Source: Sandaracinobacter neustonicus
GTDB taxonomy: Bacteria; Pseudomonadota; Alphaproteobacteria; Sphingomonadales; Sphingomonadaceae
Direction of reading: 5' to 3'
Assembly (NCBI RefSeq): GCF_006385875.1
Contig: NZ_VFSU01000030.1
Coordinates: 62,001-126,000 of the forward strand
DNA: 64,000 bases
Under the pieces are notes generated by a model that saw only the letters and a program-made list of their open reading frames with translations, was not told where the DNA came from and made no database searches. The position numbers and the translations under genes were made by a program. Shown here in pieces: positions 1 through 7,999 of the stretch (position 1 is its first letter; each line of letters starts with the position of its first letter).

Positions 1-407
1 GGCCGCAGGGGCAGGTGCCCATCGTGCGGCGCGGCCCGGAACTGCTGCATGGCCTCGCCAACCTCATTTCGAACGCGCTGCGCCACGCGGGCAGCGTCGT
101 CCGGTTGGAGGCGGGCAGCACGGCCAGCGAACTGTGGCTTCGCGTTTCGGATGATGGCCCCGGCTTCCCGCCGGATTTGTTGCCGAAGCTGGGCGCGCCC
201 TTCCTCGGCCCCAGCCTGTCCGGCTCAGGCTCCACCGGCTTGGGCATCTTCATCGCCACCACCCTGCTGGAACGCACCGGCGCGCGGCTGGCCTTTTCCA
301 ACGCCCCGGAAGGCGGCGCGCGGGTAGACATCCGCTGGCATCGCGCCGATATCGAACTGCCACCAGCGGCCCCCGCCGCCCCCACGGAGCCGAACCCCCA
401 TGGCTGA
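1..407 (+). CDS. actS: Sensor histidine kinase, C-terminal part (ActS/RegB/PrrB type)
   Basis: Only the catalytic end of the kinase is in the window; the reading frame is already open at base 3. Visible are the HATPase N box (NLISNALRHA, ~residues 17-26 of the fragment), the G1 box (DDGPGFPPDL) and a glycine-rich G2 box (GSGSTGLGIF). These bind ATP for autophosphorylation. The RegB/ActS assignment comes from the partner: the stop codon overlaps by 8 bases the start of an unmistakable ActR/RegA regulator, and the two genes are normally an operon. In this family the kinase is a membrane redox sensor controlling respiratory and energy genes; its sensor half lies outside the window. Confidence 0.85.
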   Translation, partial: PQGQVPIVRRGPELLHGLANLISNALRHAGSVVRLEAGSTASELWLRVSDDGPGFPPDLLPKLGAPFLGPSLSGSGSTGLGIFIATTLLERTGARLAFSNAPEGGARVDIRWHRADIELPPAAPAAPTEPNPHG

Positions 408-972
408 ATCCGGCGTTGCCCCCTTGCATGATCCGGAAACCCCGCCCGCCCACGGAATCCTGCTGCTCGCGGATGATGACAACAGCTTCCGCCAGCGCCT
501 TGCCCTCACGCTCAGCCGTCGCGGTTTCGATGTCCGCGCCGCCGCCTCTGCCGCAGAGGCGCGCCAGCTGATGCAGCAGGTGGTGCCCGCCTATGCCGTG
601 CTGGATTTGCGGCTGGGCGACGGCAACGGCCTCGATCTGGTGGCGGAACTCAGGGCGCTGCACCCGCTCACCCGCGTGGTGATCCTCACCGGCTATGGCA
701 ATCTGGCAACGGCAGTCGCCGCCGTGAAGGAAGGCGCAATCGATTATCTCGCCAAGCCGGTGGACCCGGAAGACCTGATCAACGCCCTCATCACCACCGG
801 CAGCGAACGCCCCGAACCCCCGGAAGACCCGATGTCCGCAGACCGGGTCCGCTGGGAACATATCCAGCGAGTCTATGAACTCTGTGATCGCAACGTCAGC
901 GAAACCGCCCGCCGCCTGAAAATGCACCGCCGCACCTTGCAACGGATTTTGGCGAAGCGTTCGCCGAAGTAG
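400..972 (+). CDS. actR: Response regulator ActR/RegA/PrrA family
   Basis: A 190-residue response regulator. The receiver domain (~residues 20-135) shows the acidic pocket LLADDDN, the phosphoacceptor aspartate in YAVLDLRLG and the conserved lysine in YLAKPVDPEDL. A short Fis-type helix-turn-helix follows at the C-terminus, with ETARRLKMHRRTLQRILAK almost invariant in the RegA/ActR family. The linker HIQRVYELCDRNVS is also characteristic. ATG at 400 overlaps the kinase stop, suggesting translational coupling. The family is a global redox regulator (respiration, fixation and electron transport genes). The regulon here cannot be read from sequence. Confidence 0.93.
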   Translation: MAESGVAPLHDPETPPAHGILLLADDDNSFRQRLALTLSRRGFDVRAAASAAEARQLMQQVVPAYAVLDLRLGDGNGLDLVAELRALHPLTRVVILTGYGNLATAVAAVKEGAIDYLAKPVDPEDLINALITTGSERPEPPEDPMSADRVRWEHIQRVYELCDRNVSETARRLKMHRRTLQRILAKRSPK

Positions 973-1101
973 CGGCTTTGGCGATCAGAGGGCGGGGCGG
1001 CTGCGTCCGAAGCGGCGCTGACAGAGAATTGAGTATGCTGTCTGCAAAACTCCTCTATTGTGCGATCTCAAGGAGTCATTATTCTCAATGAGAACTCGAA
1101 G

Positions 1102-1644
1102 ATGACCAATCCATTTGATCCCCACAACAACAGCAAGAACGATATCTTTCGGCCTGCATACAAGGATCTCACGCCGGTCCTGCGCATCGCGAAAGTCGAG
1201 CTGGCAGTAAGTAGTGTCATCACTTTGATCGCCCTCACCCCCTTGGTCGTGGGTGGGACAAGAATTCCGAGCACAAGTTGCCTTAATTCCGCGGAGCAGA
1301 GCTTGTTCGGCGCTGTTCAAAAGGCCAAAATATATTTGTGCTCAAACACAGATAATATAAATTTATTCAATGCATATTTTTTTGCAATGTTAATAATATT
1401 TATAATTTCAACAATATTTTATCTAAAATTGGCAAATAATTTTCGAATAAGAATAAAATTTCCTCTAATATTGTTTTATATTATTGGAATTTTTTGTTTT
1501 TGGCTTTGGCTCTCCGGTCCGCTATTGGACTTGAGGTCGAAAGATATATTCTACTGGATCCTATTTCCCATCATGATGTCCGTTTGGCATCCAGTTGCGA
1601 TGGACATATTGTTTCCGGGAATAAGCGAAATCGATCAAACTTAG
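1102..1644 (+). CDS. AT-rich orphan membrane protein, unknown function
   Basis: A 180-residue protein I do not recognise. A hydrophilic N-terminus is followed by hydrophobic stretches near residues 33-51, 91-109, 117-136 and 146-165, so it is probably a 3-4 TM inner-membrane protein. The stretch ~1320-1520 is strikingly AT-rich compared with all neighbours, with many ATA/TTA/AAT codons, which points to recent horizontal acquisition. The start is uncertain: ATG 1102 lacks a close ribosome site, while GTG 1060 would add 14 residues. An AGGAG at 1071-1075 lies between the two. No paired gene is present. Confidence 0.55.
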   Translation: MTNPFDPHNNSKNDIFRPAYKDLTPVLRIAKVELAVSSVITLIALTPLVVGGTRIPSTSCLNSAEQSLFGAVQKAKIYLCSNTDNINLFNAYFFAMLIIFIISTIFYLKLANNFRIRIKFPLILFYIIGIFCFWLWLSGPLLDLRSKDIFYWILFPIMMSVWHPVAMDILFPGISEIDQT

Positions 1645-1830
1645 CAGGGGTGCGTAACATGAGGAATTTTGGGGACAATGTGCTAGTTTCCCTGATCATG
1701 CCGTGTTAGCAAGCAGCCCATGCGCCCTGTAGCGGAGCATCACCTCGCCGGCGCTCTCCCCGGCAGGTCGTGCAACCCCTTACGGGCGTGACTTTCACGA
1801 CCTTTCGCACCAACCTCGCCCCAAACAATC

Positions 1831-1868
1831 GGGGTGCAGGGGTCCAAAGACCCCTGCCGGGTGAAGGG
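1831..1868 (+). repeat. Left half of a host GC-rich intergenic repeat, interrupted by the integrated element
   Basis: GGGGTGCAGGGGTC, a short loop, then GACCCCTGCCGGGTG forms the first hairpin of the host repeat also seen at 27758-27822, 55825-55885 and, inverted, 23293-23355. Its natural second half (GGGCGGAGCCC ... GCCGCAGGCCTCC) is found at the far side of the element, 12258-12293. Joining 1868 to 12261 rebuilds one complete repeat. Confidence 0.7.
1849..1868. other. attL candidate
   Basis: This 20-mer matches 12241-12260 at 18 of 20 positions; the two mismatches are adjacent (TG here, AC there). Read on the minus strand it contains CCTTCAC, like the anticodon loop of tRNA-Val(CAC). It lies 154 bases upstream of the integrase start, and everything to its left has host composition. 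Confidence 0.7.
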
Positions 1869-1988
1869 TGTAGTACCCCTTCCGAAGAGTTCCTTCCCAA
1901 TCCTAAAACACTAGCGTTTCTGCGGGTTTACGGATAATCCGGCTCCCGGCGGTTCCGATAGGGTCCTGCCGAAACCGGGGTGTTTCGC

Positions 1989-2012
1989 TACCCCGGGGCT
2001 ACCCCGGAAGGA
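1989..2012. other. Possible integrase arm-binding sites, left end
   Basis: Two tandem copies of CTACCCCGG lie at about 1989-1997 and 1999-2007, just upstream of the integrase. The longer string TACCCCGGAAGGA (2000-2012) recurs exactly at 12151-12163 near the right junction, and another CTACCCC lies at 12139. Repeats shared by both ends and lying inside the core sites are what arm-type integrase sites look like. The AAGGAG within this stretch also serves as the integrase ribosome site. Confidence 0.4.
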
Positions 2013-2022
2013 GAAACGTGAT

Positions 2023-3345
2023 ATGGCGACAGTTATGGAAGAGGAGAGGGTCGAGGAACAACGGGGCCGGGAGCGGCTGACTGACAAGCGGCTCGAAAAG
2101 CTGGTTGCGCCACGCGGCGGTCGCCTCGAGATCGCGGACGCTCTCGTCCGGGAGCTTCGTGTCCGAGTGGGCAAGACCGGCAAGAAGAGCTGGTCGATGC
2201 TGTACCGTGTCGCCCACGCGGACGGGTCGCGCGGGAAGATGAAGCGGATGAACCTCGGGGTCTATCCGACACTGTCCCTGAGCGATGCCCGCGACAAGGC
2301 GCGGGAGGCCCTCGAGGCCGCCGACAAGGGCATCGACCCGGCGGTGGTCCGCGCGAAGGAGATTGACCAGCGGCAGACGCGTACCTTCGAGGTTGTCCTC
2401 GAGCGGTACGTCGAATTGCACGTTAAGATGACTACCCGTGACGGCCAGCGCGCTAAGGCGGCGGAGGAGCTCGCCCGAAAAGAGGCCGAGGAGACGGGCA
2501 CGAAGCCGCGCAAGGTGGGCCGTTGCCCGGCCGAGCGTTTGCTTACTGACCTCGTGGAGCCCAAGTGGCGGGGGCGATTGATCGAGAGCATCCGCCGGGC
2601 CGAGGTTATCGAGCTGATTGACGACATCGTATTGGACCGGGGAGCAAATGTCGCCCGTGAGGTCCGCAAGCACCTCGTTGGCCTGTTTAGTTGGGCAATC
2701 GACCGGGACCTGCTCGACATTAGCCCGGCGGCAGGGATTAAGCGCAAAGACCTGAAGTACGTTGCCCGGGATCGCGAGTTGTCGATGGATGAGCTTCGCC
2801 GTGTGTGGGACGCCGCCGGGGAGGTCGCCTATCCGTTCGGGGACCTAGTGCGGCTATTGATCCTGACCGGCCAGCGCCGCTCGGAGATCGCTGAGCTCGA
2901 GCGGGATTGGTTCGAGCCCGATGAGGAGCGAATGTTCGTGATTCCCGCCGACAAGTATAAGACGGGCATCAAGCACGCCGTCCCACTCTCCGCCCCCGCG
3001 TGGCGGATTATCGAAAGCCTTCCCCGGTGGAATGAAGGGGAGTTCCTCCTGTCCGGCTCCGGCGGCCGCCGTCCTTTTAGCGGCTTCTCGAAGGCGAAGG
3101 CCGCGCTGGACAAGAAGATTGCGAAGCGGGCCGAAAAGGAGGGGCTGGCCCCCTTGAAGCCTTGGACCTTGCATGACATTCGCCGGTCCGTGACCACGCG
3201 AATGATCGCCATGGGCATCCGGGAGGAGCACGTCGAGCGGGTGATGGGACACCTAATTCCCGGGGTGGCGCGGACCTATAACCACCACAGCTACCTGCCC
3301 GAGAAGCGAGCCGCGCTCGAGAAGTGGGGCAAGCTGTGGAGCTGA
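2023..3345 (+). CDS. int: Tyrosine-recombinase integrase, P4/DUF4102 type
   Basis: A 440-residue integrase. The N-terminal ~85 residues are the DUF4102 arm-binding domain (LTDKRLEKL ... GKKSW ... NLGVYPTLSLSDAR). A core-binding domain follows, then the catalytic domain: Arg in GQRRSEIAELE (~residues 283-293), His-x-x-Arg in LHDIRRS (~383-389), His in VMGH (~410) and the nucleophile Tyr in RTYNHH (~419). All catalytic residues appear intact. ATG 2023 has AAGGAG about 10 bases upstream. It should excise and integrate the element at the 20-mer cores. P4-type integrases usually use tRNA genes, and a tRNA half is present at the right junction. Confidence 0.95.
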   Translation: MATVMEEERVEEQRGRERLTDKRLEKLVAPRGGRLEIADALVRELRVRVGKTGKKSWSMLYRVAHADGSRGKMKRMNLGVYPTLSLSDARDKAREALEAADKGIDPAVVRAKEIDQRQTRTFEVVLERYVELHVKMTTRDGQRAKAAEELARKEAEETGTKPRKVGRCPAERLLTDLVEPKWRGRLIESIRRAEVIELIDDIVLDRGANVAREVRKHLVGLFSWAIDRDLLDISPAAGIKRKDLKYVARDRELSMDELRRVWDAAGEVAYPFGDLVRLLILTGQRRSEIAELERDWFEPDEERMFVIPADKYKTGIKHAVPLSAPAWRIIESLPRWNEGEFLLSGSGGRRPFSGFSKAKAALDKKIAKRAEKEGLAPLKPWTLHDIRRSVTTRMIAMGIREEHVERVMGHLIPGVARTYNHHSYLPEKRAALEKWGKLWS

Positions 3346-3983
3346 CCCCCGAAGAGCGCGCGCGCATCGAGGCAATCCGCGACGAGATCGGTCCGGCGCA
3401 CCCCTACGTGGTGGATGGCTTCCGTGCCCAGATAGGCGGCAAGGTCGATGTGAAGGCGGAGCGCAAGCTAATTGCCCGCGCGCGCGATGTTTGGGCATCG
3501 CTCGACCCGGTGACGCAAGACTATGTCCGCTGGATGACCGCCGCGCGCGTGATCGAATTGCTGGCGGCCAGCTCGAACAGCGCCGTTGCTGATGTCGTGC
3601 GCGCATTGTCGGACGACGAGCTGGCCCGGTTGACCGGCGAGCTATCGGAGGGCGCTCGTTTCGAGGACAAGGGAAATGGCTTCGAGGAGAGTCCGGGGCC
3701 GCTCGACCTCCCCCCAATGCTCGACGAGGCAGAAAACGCACTAAGATTGCCCAGCGGGCGAGCGGAGGAATTGCCCAACCTGCGCAAGGTCGTGGACGCG
3801 CTGTGGGACGTTTGGCGACGGGACGTGCCTGTCCGCGCGCCGAAGGTGACAGCCGAGGCAGTCGAGGCCATCGCCGGGGAGATCGGGCCGATGTACGGCC
3901 TATCGCTCGCGGAGGCCCGCCGCCGCGTGAGGGTGAGCTTGCGCGAGATAGACGCAAGCTCGGAGCGAGGCTTGCTCCGGTAA
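3324..3983 (+). CDS. Hypothetical protein of the element, downstream of int
   Basis: A 219-residue, mostly helical, soluble protein that I do not recognise. It has no signal peptide, membrane segment or metal motif. The N-terminus (ELTPEERARIEAIRDEIG) and C-terminal third are rich in charged helices. GTG 3324 is used here; GTG 3336 (VELTPEER) is an equally plausible start. Either start overlaps the integrase stop at 3343-3345, so the gene is probably co-translated with int. Base composition and CTC/GAG codon use match the element. The location suggests an integration or regulation accessory, but nothing in the sequence proves it. Confidence 0.7.
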   Translation: MGQAVELTPEERARIEAIRDEIGPAHPYVVDGFRAQIGGKVDVKAERKLIARARDVWASLDPVTQDYVRWMTAARVIELLAASSNSAVADVVRALSDDELARLTGELSEGARFEDKGNGFEESPGPLDLPPMLDEAENALRLPSGRAEELPNLRKVVDALWDVWRRDVPVRAPKVTAEAVEAIAGEIGPMYGLSLAEARRRVRVSLREIDASSERGLLR

Positions 3984-4010
3984 GGGGCGGGGATAAGCAC
4001 CCCTTACCGG
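3977..4010 (+). terminator. Hairpin at the 3' end of the int-proximal transcript
   Basis: CCGGTAAGGGG (3977-3987) pairs perfectly with CCCCTTACCGG (4000-4010) around a 12-base loop. The stem includes the stop codon of the preceding gene. There is no clear T-run, so it may be a weak terminator, an attenuator, or an operator for the AlpA-like gene 82 bases further on. Confidence 0.4.
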
Positions 4011-4091
4011 ATGCCCGCATACCGATAATCGCCTGCCAGTTAGGAAGCCTTCGTACCGGCCCGGAAGCGGCCCAATCGAAGGACGAAGGCG

Positions 4092-4334
4092 ATGGCCCAG
4101 ACCGAAGAATTTAAGGCTGCTGTCGAGCGTGTGAGTCGGACCTCCGACAAGATCGTGCTCGACATAAAGGGCGTGGTCGAGCTGACCACCTACTCCCAAT
4201 CCGTGATCTATGACCTCGTGAAGCGGGGCGAGTTCCCGAAGCAAAAGCGCATCGGCCCGAACAGGGTGGTGTGGCTGCGTTCCGAGGTGGTCGATTGGCT
4301 CGAGGCGAAGCTGGCGCAGGCCGAGGCCGCATAA
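4092..4334 (+). CDS. AlpA-family helix-turn-helix regulator
   Basis: An 80-residue DNA-binding protein of the AlpA/excisionase type. The core LDIKGVVELTTYSQSVIYDLVKRGEFPKQ is a winged HTH with the family pattern hxxxxxxGhSxxThYxhhxxGxFP, followed by the wing RIGPNRVVWLRSEVVDWLEAK. AlpA proteins activate excision and replication genes in P4-like satellites and cryptic prophages. The position directly before the primase/VapE pair fits that role. ATG 4092 has a purine-rich GAAGGACGAAGG upstream. No operator could be assigned. An Xis-like role is the main alternative. Confidence 0.85.
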   Translation: MAQTEEFKAAVERVSRTSDKIVLDIKGVVELTTYSQSVIYDLVKRGEFPKQKRIGPNRVVWLRSEVVDWLEAKLAQAEAA

Positions 4335-4435
4335 CCAACAACACCGCCAGTCCCGGAAGGAAAGCGGGCCGCCCGGCCTGAGGAAGCAAACCGGACGGCC
4401 CTATCCACCGATTGGATTGGAAAGGGAGACTTTCC

Positions 4436-5101
4436 GTGAATGAGTATAGCGATGCCGGCTCCGGGGGCGAAGGCTCGAGCGTTGAGCCTAGGCCCTTCGA
4501 CGAGACCCTGCGCTTCCTTCGCGCGATGCGCCACGATGGGCGCTGCGTGGTCTCCGCCATTGCCCCGGACGGCGGGGGAATAGAGACGCGGACCTTCGAG
4601 CTCGACCCGCCGGAGCGGCTCCGCGCGTGGCTCGAGCGCTGGAACGGCAAGCGGAACCTATACTGGACCCCCAACACCGTGAAGGCGACGGCGGACCCGA
4701 ACAACAAGCCCAGCGAGGCGGACATTGAGCAGCTCGATATGCTGCACGTCGATATCGACCCGGAGCCGGAGGCCGATTGGTCCGAGGAGCGCCAGCGCAT
4801 CCTCCGAAGCCTCGAGGCCTTCGTTCCCCCGCCGTCCGCTATCGTGGACAGTGGGAACGGGTATCAAGGCTTCTGGCTCCTCGTCCCGGAGGACCGATTG
4901 TATGTCGGAGACGGTCCCGACGCGGTGGCGTCCGCGAAGCTCTATAATGTCGGACTCCGCGACAAGCTCGGAGGCGACAACTGCCAGTCGCTCGACCACC
5001 TTATGCGCCTGCCAGGCACCCTGAATCTACCGAACGATAAGAAGCGCAAGGCGGGCCGCATCGAACGCAGCTCCTCGGTCGAGCGGGGGCCGGACCAATG
5101 A
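4436..5101 (+). CDS. Primase-like replication protein (RepB/archaeo-eukaryotic primase type)
   Basis: A 221-residue protein with the catalytic look of an AEP-type primase: LHVDIDPEPE carries the D-x-D metal ligands (~residues 103-112), and SGNGYQGFWLL (~140-150) is the conserved block that follows in RepB-like primases. NCQSLDHLMRLPGTLNLPNDKK near the C-terminus is the usual third motif. GTG 4436 is preferred because AAAGGGAGAC lies seven bases before it; 4412 lacks a ribosome site. The stop overlaps the next start (ATGA), so primase and VapE ATPase are coupled and probably form one replication module. Confidence 0.8.
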   Translation: MNEYSDAGSGGEGSSVEPRPFDETLRFLRAMRHDGRCVVSAIAPDGGGIETRTFELDPPERLRAWLERWNGKRNLYWTPNTVKATADPNNKPSEADIEQLDMLHVDIDPEPEADWSEERQRILRSLEAFVPPPSAIVDSGNGYQGFWLLVPEDRLYVGDGPDAVASAKLYNVGLRDKLGGDNCQSLDHLMRLPGTLNLPNDKKRKAGRIERSSSVERGPDQ

Positions 5102-6750
5102 TGTACCGGCTTGCGGAATTTGAGGTTGCGAAGCCGGAGCCGAGCGCGGTCTCCGATGCTCCGGGCCGCATCGCCCTCGAGCGCGGTGATGTTGTCCGGC
5201 TGACCGAAACCGAAGAGCTCGACCAGTGGAATGTCCCCGGCTGGGCCAAGGCAGTTATCGCGCAGGGACACAATCCGCTCGAGCCCGATAAGTGGGGCGG
5301 CGATAGATCGCGCGCGGTCTATGCCGTAGCCTGTGAGCTAGTGGCCCGGGAGGTGCCGCCCGAGCTTGTCGTGGGTATCCTGACAGACCGGGACCTCGGC
5401 ATCTCCGCGCACATTCTCGCACAGAAGCGGCCGGTCGAATATGCGTGGTACCAAGTGGAGCGAGCGACCGCAGCCGTGGCGCAACGCGGGGAAGCCTTCG
5501 CCACCAACGAGGACGGCAAGGTCTACCGCGACCACCAAGGCAACATTCGGCTGGCGCTGCGCAAGCTCGGGGTCGAGCTCCGCCACGACACTTTCGCGGA
5601 CCGCTCAGTGATCGAGGGGCTCGACGGCCACGGCCCGCATCTCGACGATGCGGCGCTGACCCGGCTGTGGCTCGAGATAGACGAGCGCTTCCGCTTCCGG
5701 CCGCAAATCGAGTTCTTTACGAAGGTGATAATGGACACGGCGCGCAATGCGCCCTTCCATCCGGTGTGCGACTACCTCGACGGCTTGCAATGGGACGGCG
5801 TGCCCCGGCTAGACCGATGGCTGGTGACTTACGGCGGGGCCGAGGACAACGAATATACCCGCGCTGTCGGAGCACTGCCGCTAATCGCCGCCGCGCGCCG
5901 CGTGAGGGAGCCGGGCGCCAAGTTCGACGAGATGCTAATTCTCGAGAGCGAGCAAGGCACGGACAAGTCCTCGGCCCTCCGGGTGCTTGCGGTCCGGGAC
6001 GAGCGGTTCGCTGACGACCTTCCGCTTAATTCGGACGGCAAGAAGGTGATCGAACAGACCGCCGGCAAGTGGATAATCGAGGCTGGTGAATTGAAGGGAA
6101 TGCGCAAGGGCGAGGTCGAACACCTGAAGTCCTTCCTCTCCCGGCAGGACGATACGGCCCGGCTGTCCTATGCCCGGCTCCCGGTGATCGTGCCTCGCCA
6201 GTTCGTGGTGATTGGTACGACCAACAGCGAGCGCTATCTGCGCGACCTTACCGGCAACCGGCGCTTCTGGCCGGTGCGGGTGGGGCGCTTCGACCTCGAG
6301 GCCCTCCGGCGCGACCGGGACCAGATATGGGCGGAGGCGGCCGCGCGTGAGACGGAGGGGGCCAGCATCCGGCTGGATCCATCGCTGTACGCGGCCGCCG
6401 GGGTCGAACAGGAAGCGCGGAAGATGGATGACCCATTCGTTGACTCGCTCGCGGCTGCACTCGGAGATCGGACCGGGAAGATACGCGCGGCCGATGTTTG
6501 GAAGCTGCTGGGCATCCCCGCAGGGCAGCAAACGCAGGAACAGAACGGCCGACTTGGCGACGCAATGCGCGAAATCGGCTGGGAGCGGGCCCGGCGACGT
6601 TTCGGCGGGAAGGGTCTCGAGTACTGTTATACCCGGGGAAACCGTACGCAGACGGAGCGCCGGATAGAGGTCGCCCTCGGCACGGCAGGCTGGTTCGTCG
6701 ATGACGCGGCCAGCGACCGCGAGGGTGAGGGCGATGAGTTGCCCTACTAG
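5098..6750 (+). CDS. VapE-family P-loop ATPase/helicase
   Basis: A 550-residue protein of the virulence-associated E family, the replication ATPase of many satellites and islands. An N-terminal region (1-~220) precedes the ATPase core: DEMLILESEQGTDKSSALRVL (P-loop ~282-292), an acidic Walker B-like WIIEAGEL (~325-332), a TTNSE sensor-like segment (~374) and GNRRFWPV (~385-392), all in the family order. The P-loop reads GTDKSS, with Asp where the common pattern has Gly before Lys. It is coupled to the upstream primase by a 4-base overlap. The role is probably unwinding at the element origin, perhaps the GC-rich zone that follows. Confidence 0.88.
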   Translation: MMYRLAEFEVAKPEPSAVSDAPGRIALERGDVVRLTETEELDQWNVPGWAKAVIAQGHNPLEPDKWGGDRSRAVYAVACELVAREVPPELVVGILTDRDLGISAHILAQKRPVEYAWYQVERATAAVAQRGEAFATNEDGKVYRDHQGNIRLALRKLGVELRHDTFADRSVIEGLDGHGPHLDDAALTRLWLEIDERFRFRPQIEFFTKVIMDTARNAPFHPVCDYLDGLQWDGVPRLDRWLVTYGGAEDNEYTRAVGALPLIAAARRVREPGAKFDEMLILESEQGTDKSSALRVLAVRDERFADDLPLNSDGKKVIEQTAGKWIIEAGELKGMRKGEVEHLKSFLSRQDDTARLSYARLPVIVPRQFVVIGTTNSERYLRDLTGNRRFWPVRVGRFDLEALRRDRDQIWAEAAARETEGASIRLDPSLYAAAGVEQEARKMDDPFVDSLAAALGDRTGKIRAADVWKLLGIPAGQQTQEQNGRLGDAMREIGWERARRRFGGKGLEYCYTRGNRTQTERRIEVALGTAGWFVDDAASDREGEGDELPY

Positions 6751-7231
6751 TCCGTTCCCCCAACCGTTCCGGCCCTTGTGGCGAAGAGGGGGAACGGCAT
6801 TTGGCCAGCTTTCCTTGGCGTTTGCGTGGGGGCGTTCCCCCCGTTCTGGCCGTTCCCCACACCGCCCTATAACCCCCTACGGAGGCCCAAGGCGGAGCCC
6901 TCTCTCGCTCTCCTCTCTGTACCTTTTATCGAAGAGAGGGAGAACGGGGGGAACGGCACTCGAAACCGGCGGAAAAGCTGGCGCGAAGGCGTTCCCCCCG
7001 GGGAGTACGGGGTGGGGGAACGGGGAGGGTACGCCTCCTCTGTTCGACCTGTTTGGGCTCCCGCCATCCGCCGTTTGCTGCGTTTGTCCCCGCGCGCGCG
7101 GGCGCGAGATCGCCCGGCCGCCGGGCGGACCCCGCCCTCTATCGGGGCCAGCTCGATTGCCAGCGCGCCACGTTTCCTGTGCCTGTCCGGCAACCAGCCC
7201 CTGCCGGGGGTACGCCGGGGGTAGCGGCCGC
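6751..7231. repeat. Gene-free zone with seven CGTTCCCC/GGGGAACG copies; candidate origin
   Basis: The 8-mer CGTTCCCC occurs at 6753, 6833, 6851 and 6990, and its complement GGGGAACG at 6789, 6948 and 7015: seven exact copies within 270 bases, with extra partial copies near 6765 and 6842. The pyrimidine-rich block CTCTCTCGCTCTCCTCTC and the purine block GAAGAGAGGGAG (~6899-6942) lie between them. Reading frames through the zone give low-complexity Arg/Pro/Ser products with no start support, so I treat it as non-coding. Lying directly after primase and VapE genes, iterons of a replication origin are the simplest reading. A packaging (pac) site for the terminase-like gene is an alternative. Confidence 0.5.
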
Positions 7232-7369
7232 CTATTTCTTGTCGCGGTCCGGCTTGGGCTTCGGCGGGTCCGCTGGCTTCTCCCGGTCCCGGGGCGGCTG
7301 CGGCTTGACCCCGGGAGAGCGGGGTCCTTCCTGCGGCGTGAATGTTCTCTTCTCGTAATCGTCGGCCAT
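7232..7369 (-). CDS. Small hydrophilic protein, unknown
   Basis: A 45-residue ORF on the opposite strand, beginning MADDYEKRTFTPQEG and ending in a Pro/Lys/Asp/Arg-rich tail (PPKPKPDRDKK). A good AAGGA lies 7 bases upstream of the ATG, which is the main reason to list it. It is highly charged and probably disordered. It is the only minus-strand gene in the core of the element and stands between the iteron zone and the terminase-like gene. The function is unknown. It could be a chance ORF. Confidence 0.4.
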   Translation of the reverse strand: MADDYEKRTFTPQEGPRSPGVKPQPPRDREKPADPPKPKPDRDKK

Positions 7370-7501
7370 AAGCATCCTTCGTCCGTTGTCCCGGGGCACC
7401 GCAAGGGAAGCTCGAGCGCCCGGCCGAACAGTGCCATCGCCACTGTCTCTGCGCAATGGTTCGCCGTTCGTTCCGTTGGCCTCGCCAGCTATCGTTCCGC
7501 A

Positions 7502-7999
7502 ATGAAGCTGACCGACCGCCGCAAGAAAGCCTTTCTGGACGAGCTCCGCCTGCACGGCATCCTCGTCCGCGCCGCGCGCGCCGCCAGCCCGCGCGCATCT
7601 TCCCGGTACGGGGCTGTCCAGACATTCAAGGACGAGCGCGACCGCGACCCCGAATTTGCCGCGCAGTGGCAGGAAGCAATCGAAGCGGCCGAGGCGAGCA
7701 TCGAGGCCGAGATTTACCGCCGCGCGCAAATCGGTTGGGAGGAGCCCATCTTCGGCGGCCGCCACCGTGAAAAGATCGTCGGCACCGTCCGCAAGTATTC
7801 GGACCGCCTGCTCGAGCTTCGTGCGCGGGCGATGCTGCCCGCCTATCGGGAGACGCACGGCATAGCGGTGAACAAGCAGGTGACGCATACCGTCGATGCT
7901 GGTCTCTTGGGCGATGCTGTCGCGAAGGTCGCCTTGCAGATGGTCGACAATCTCCGCCCGCAGCTCCCGGCTCCGGCACGGATAATCGACAATGAGTAG
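7502..7999 (+). CDS. Terminase small subunit-like protein
   Basis: A 165-residue protein. MKLTDRRKKAFLDELRLHGIL and the following Ala-rich helix-turn-helix-like part match the opening of phage terminase small subunits. The middle, DPEFAAQWQEAIEAAEASIEAE followed by RRAQIGWEEPIFGG ... GTVRKYSDRLL, is the family's most typical stretch. TerS proteins recognise phage DNA for packaging; in satellites an own TerS redirects helper-phage packaging. No large subunit is encoded nearby, which fits the satellite idea. ATG 7502 has only a weak ribosome site. The frame stays open upstream to 6701, but that part looks non-coding. Confidence 0.72.
   Translation: MKLTDRRKKAFLDELRLHGILVRAARAASPRASSRYGAVQTFKDERDRDPEFAAQWQEAIEAAEASIEAEIYRRAQIGWEEPIFGGRHREKIVGTVRKYSDRLLELRARAMLPAYRETHGIAVNKQVTHTVDAGLLGDAVAKVALQMVDNLRPQLPAPARIIDNE

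Noticed and set aside
1706-1900. A minus-strand ORF before the integrase
   Set aside because: It crosses the repeat and the left core site, and its product is Arg/Gly-rich without start support.
6701-7501. Upstream extension of the terminase-like gene
   Set aside because: Low-complexity Pro/Ser/Arg text across the repeated CGTTCCCC zone, no family match and no ribosome site; the recognised protein begins at 7502.
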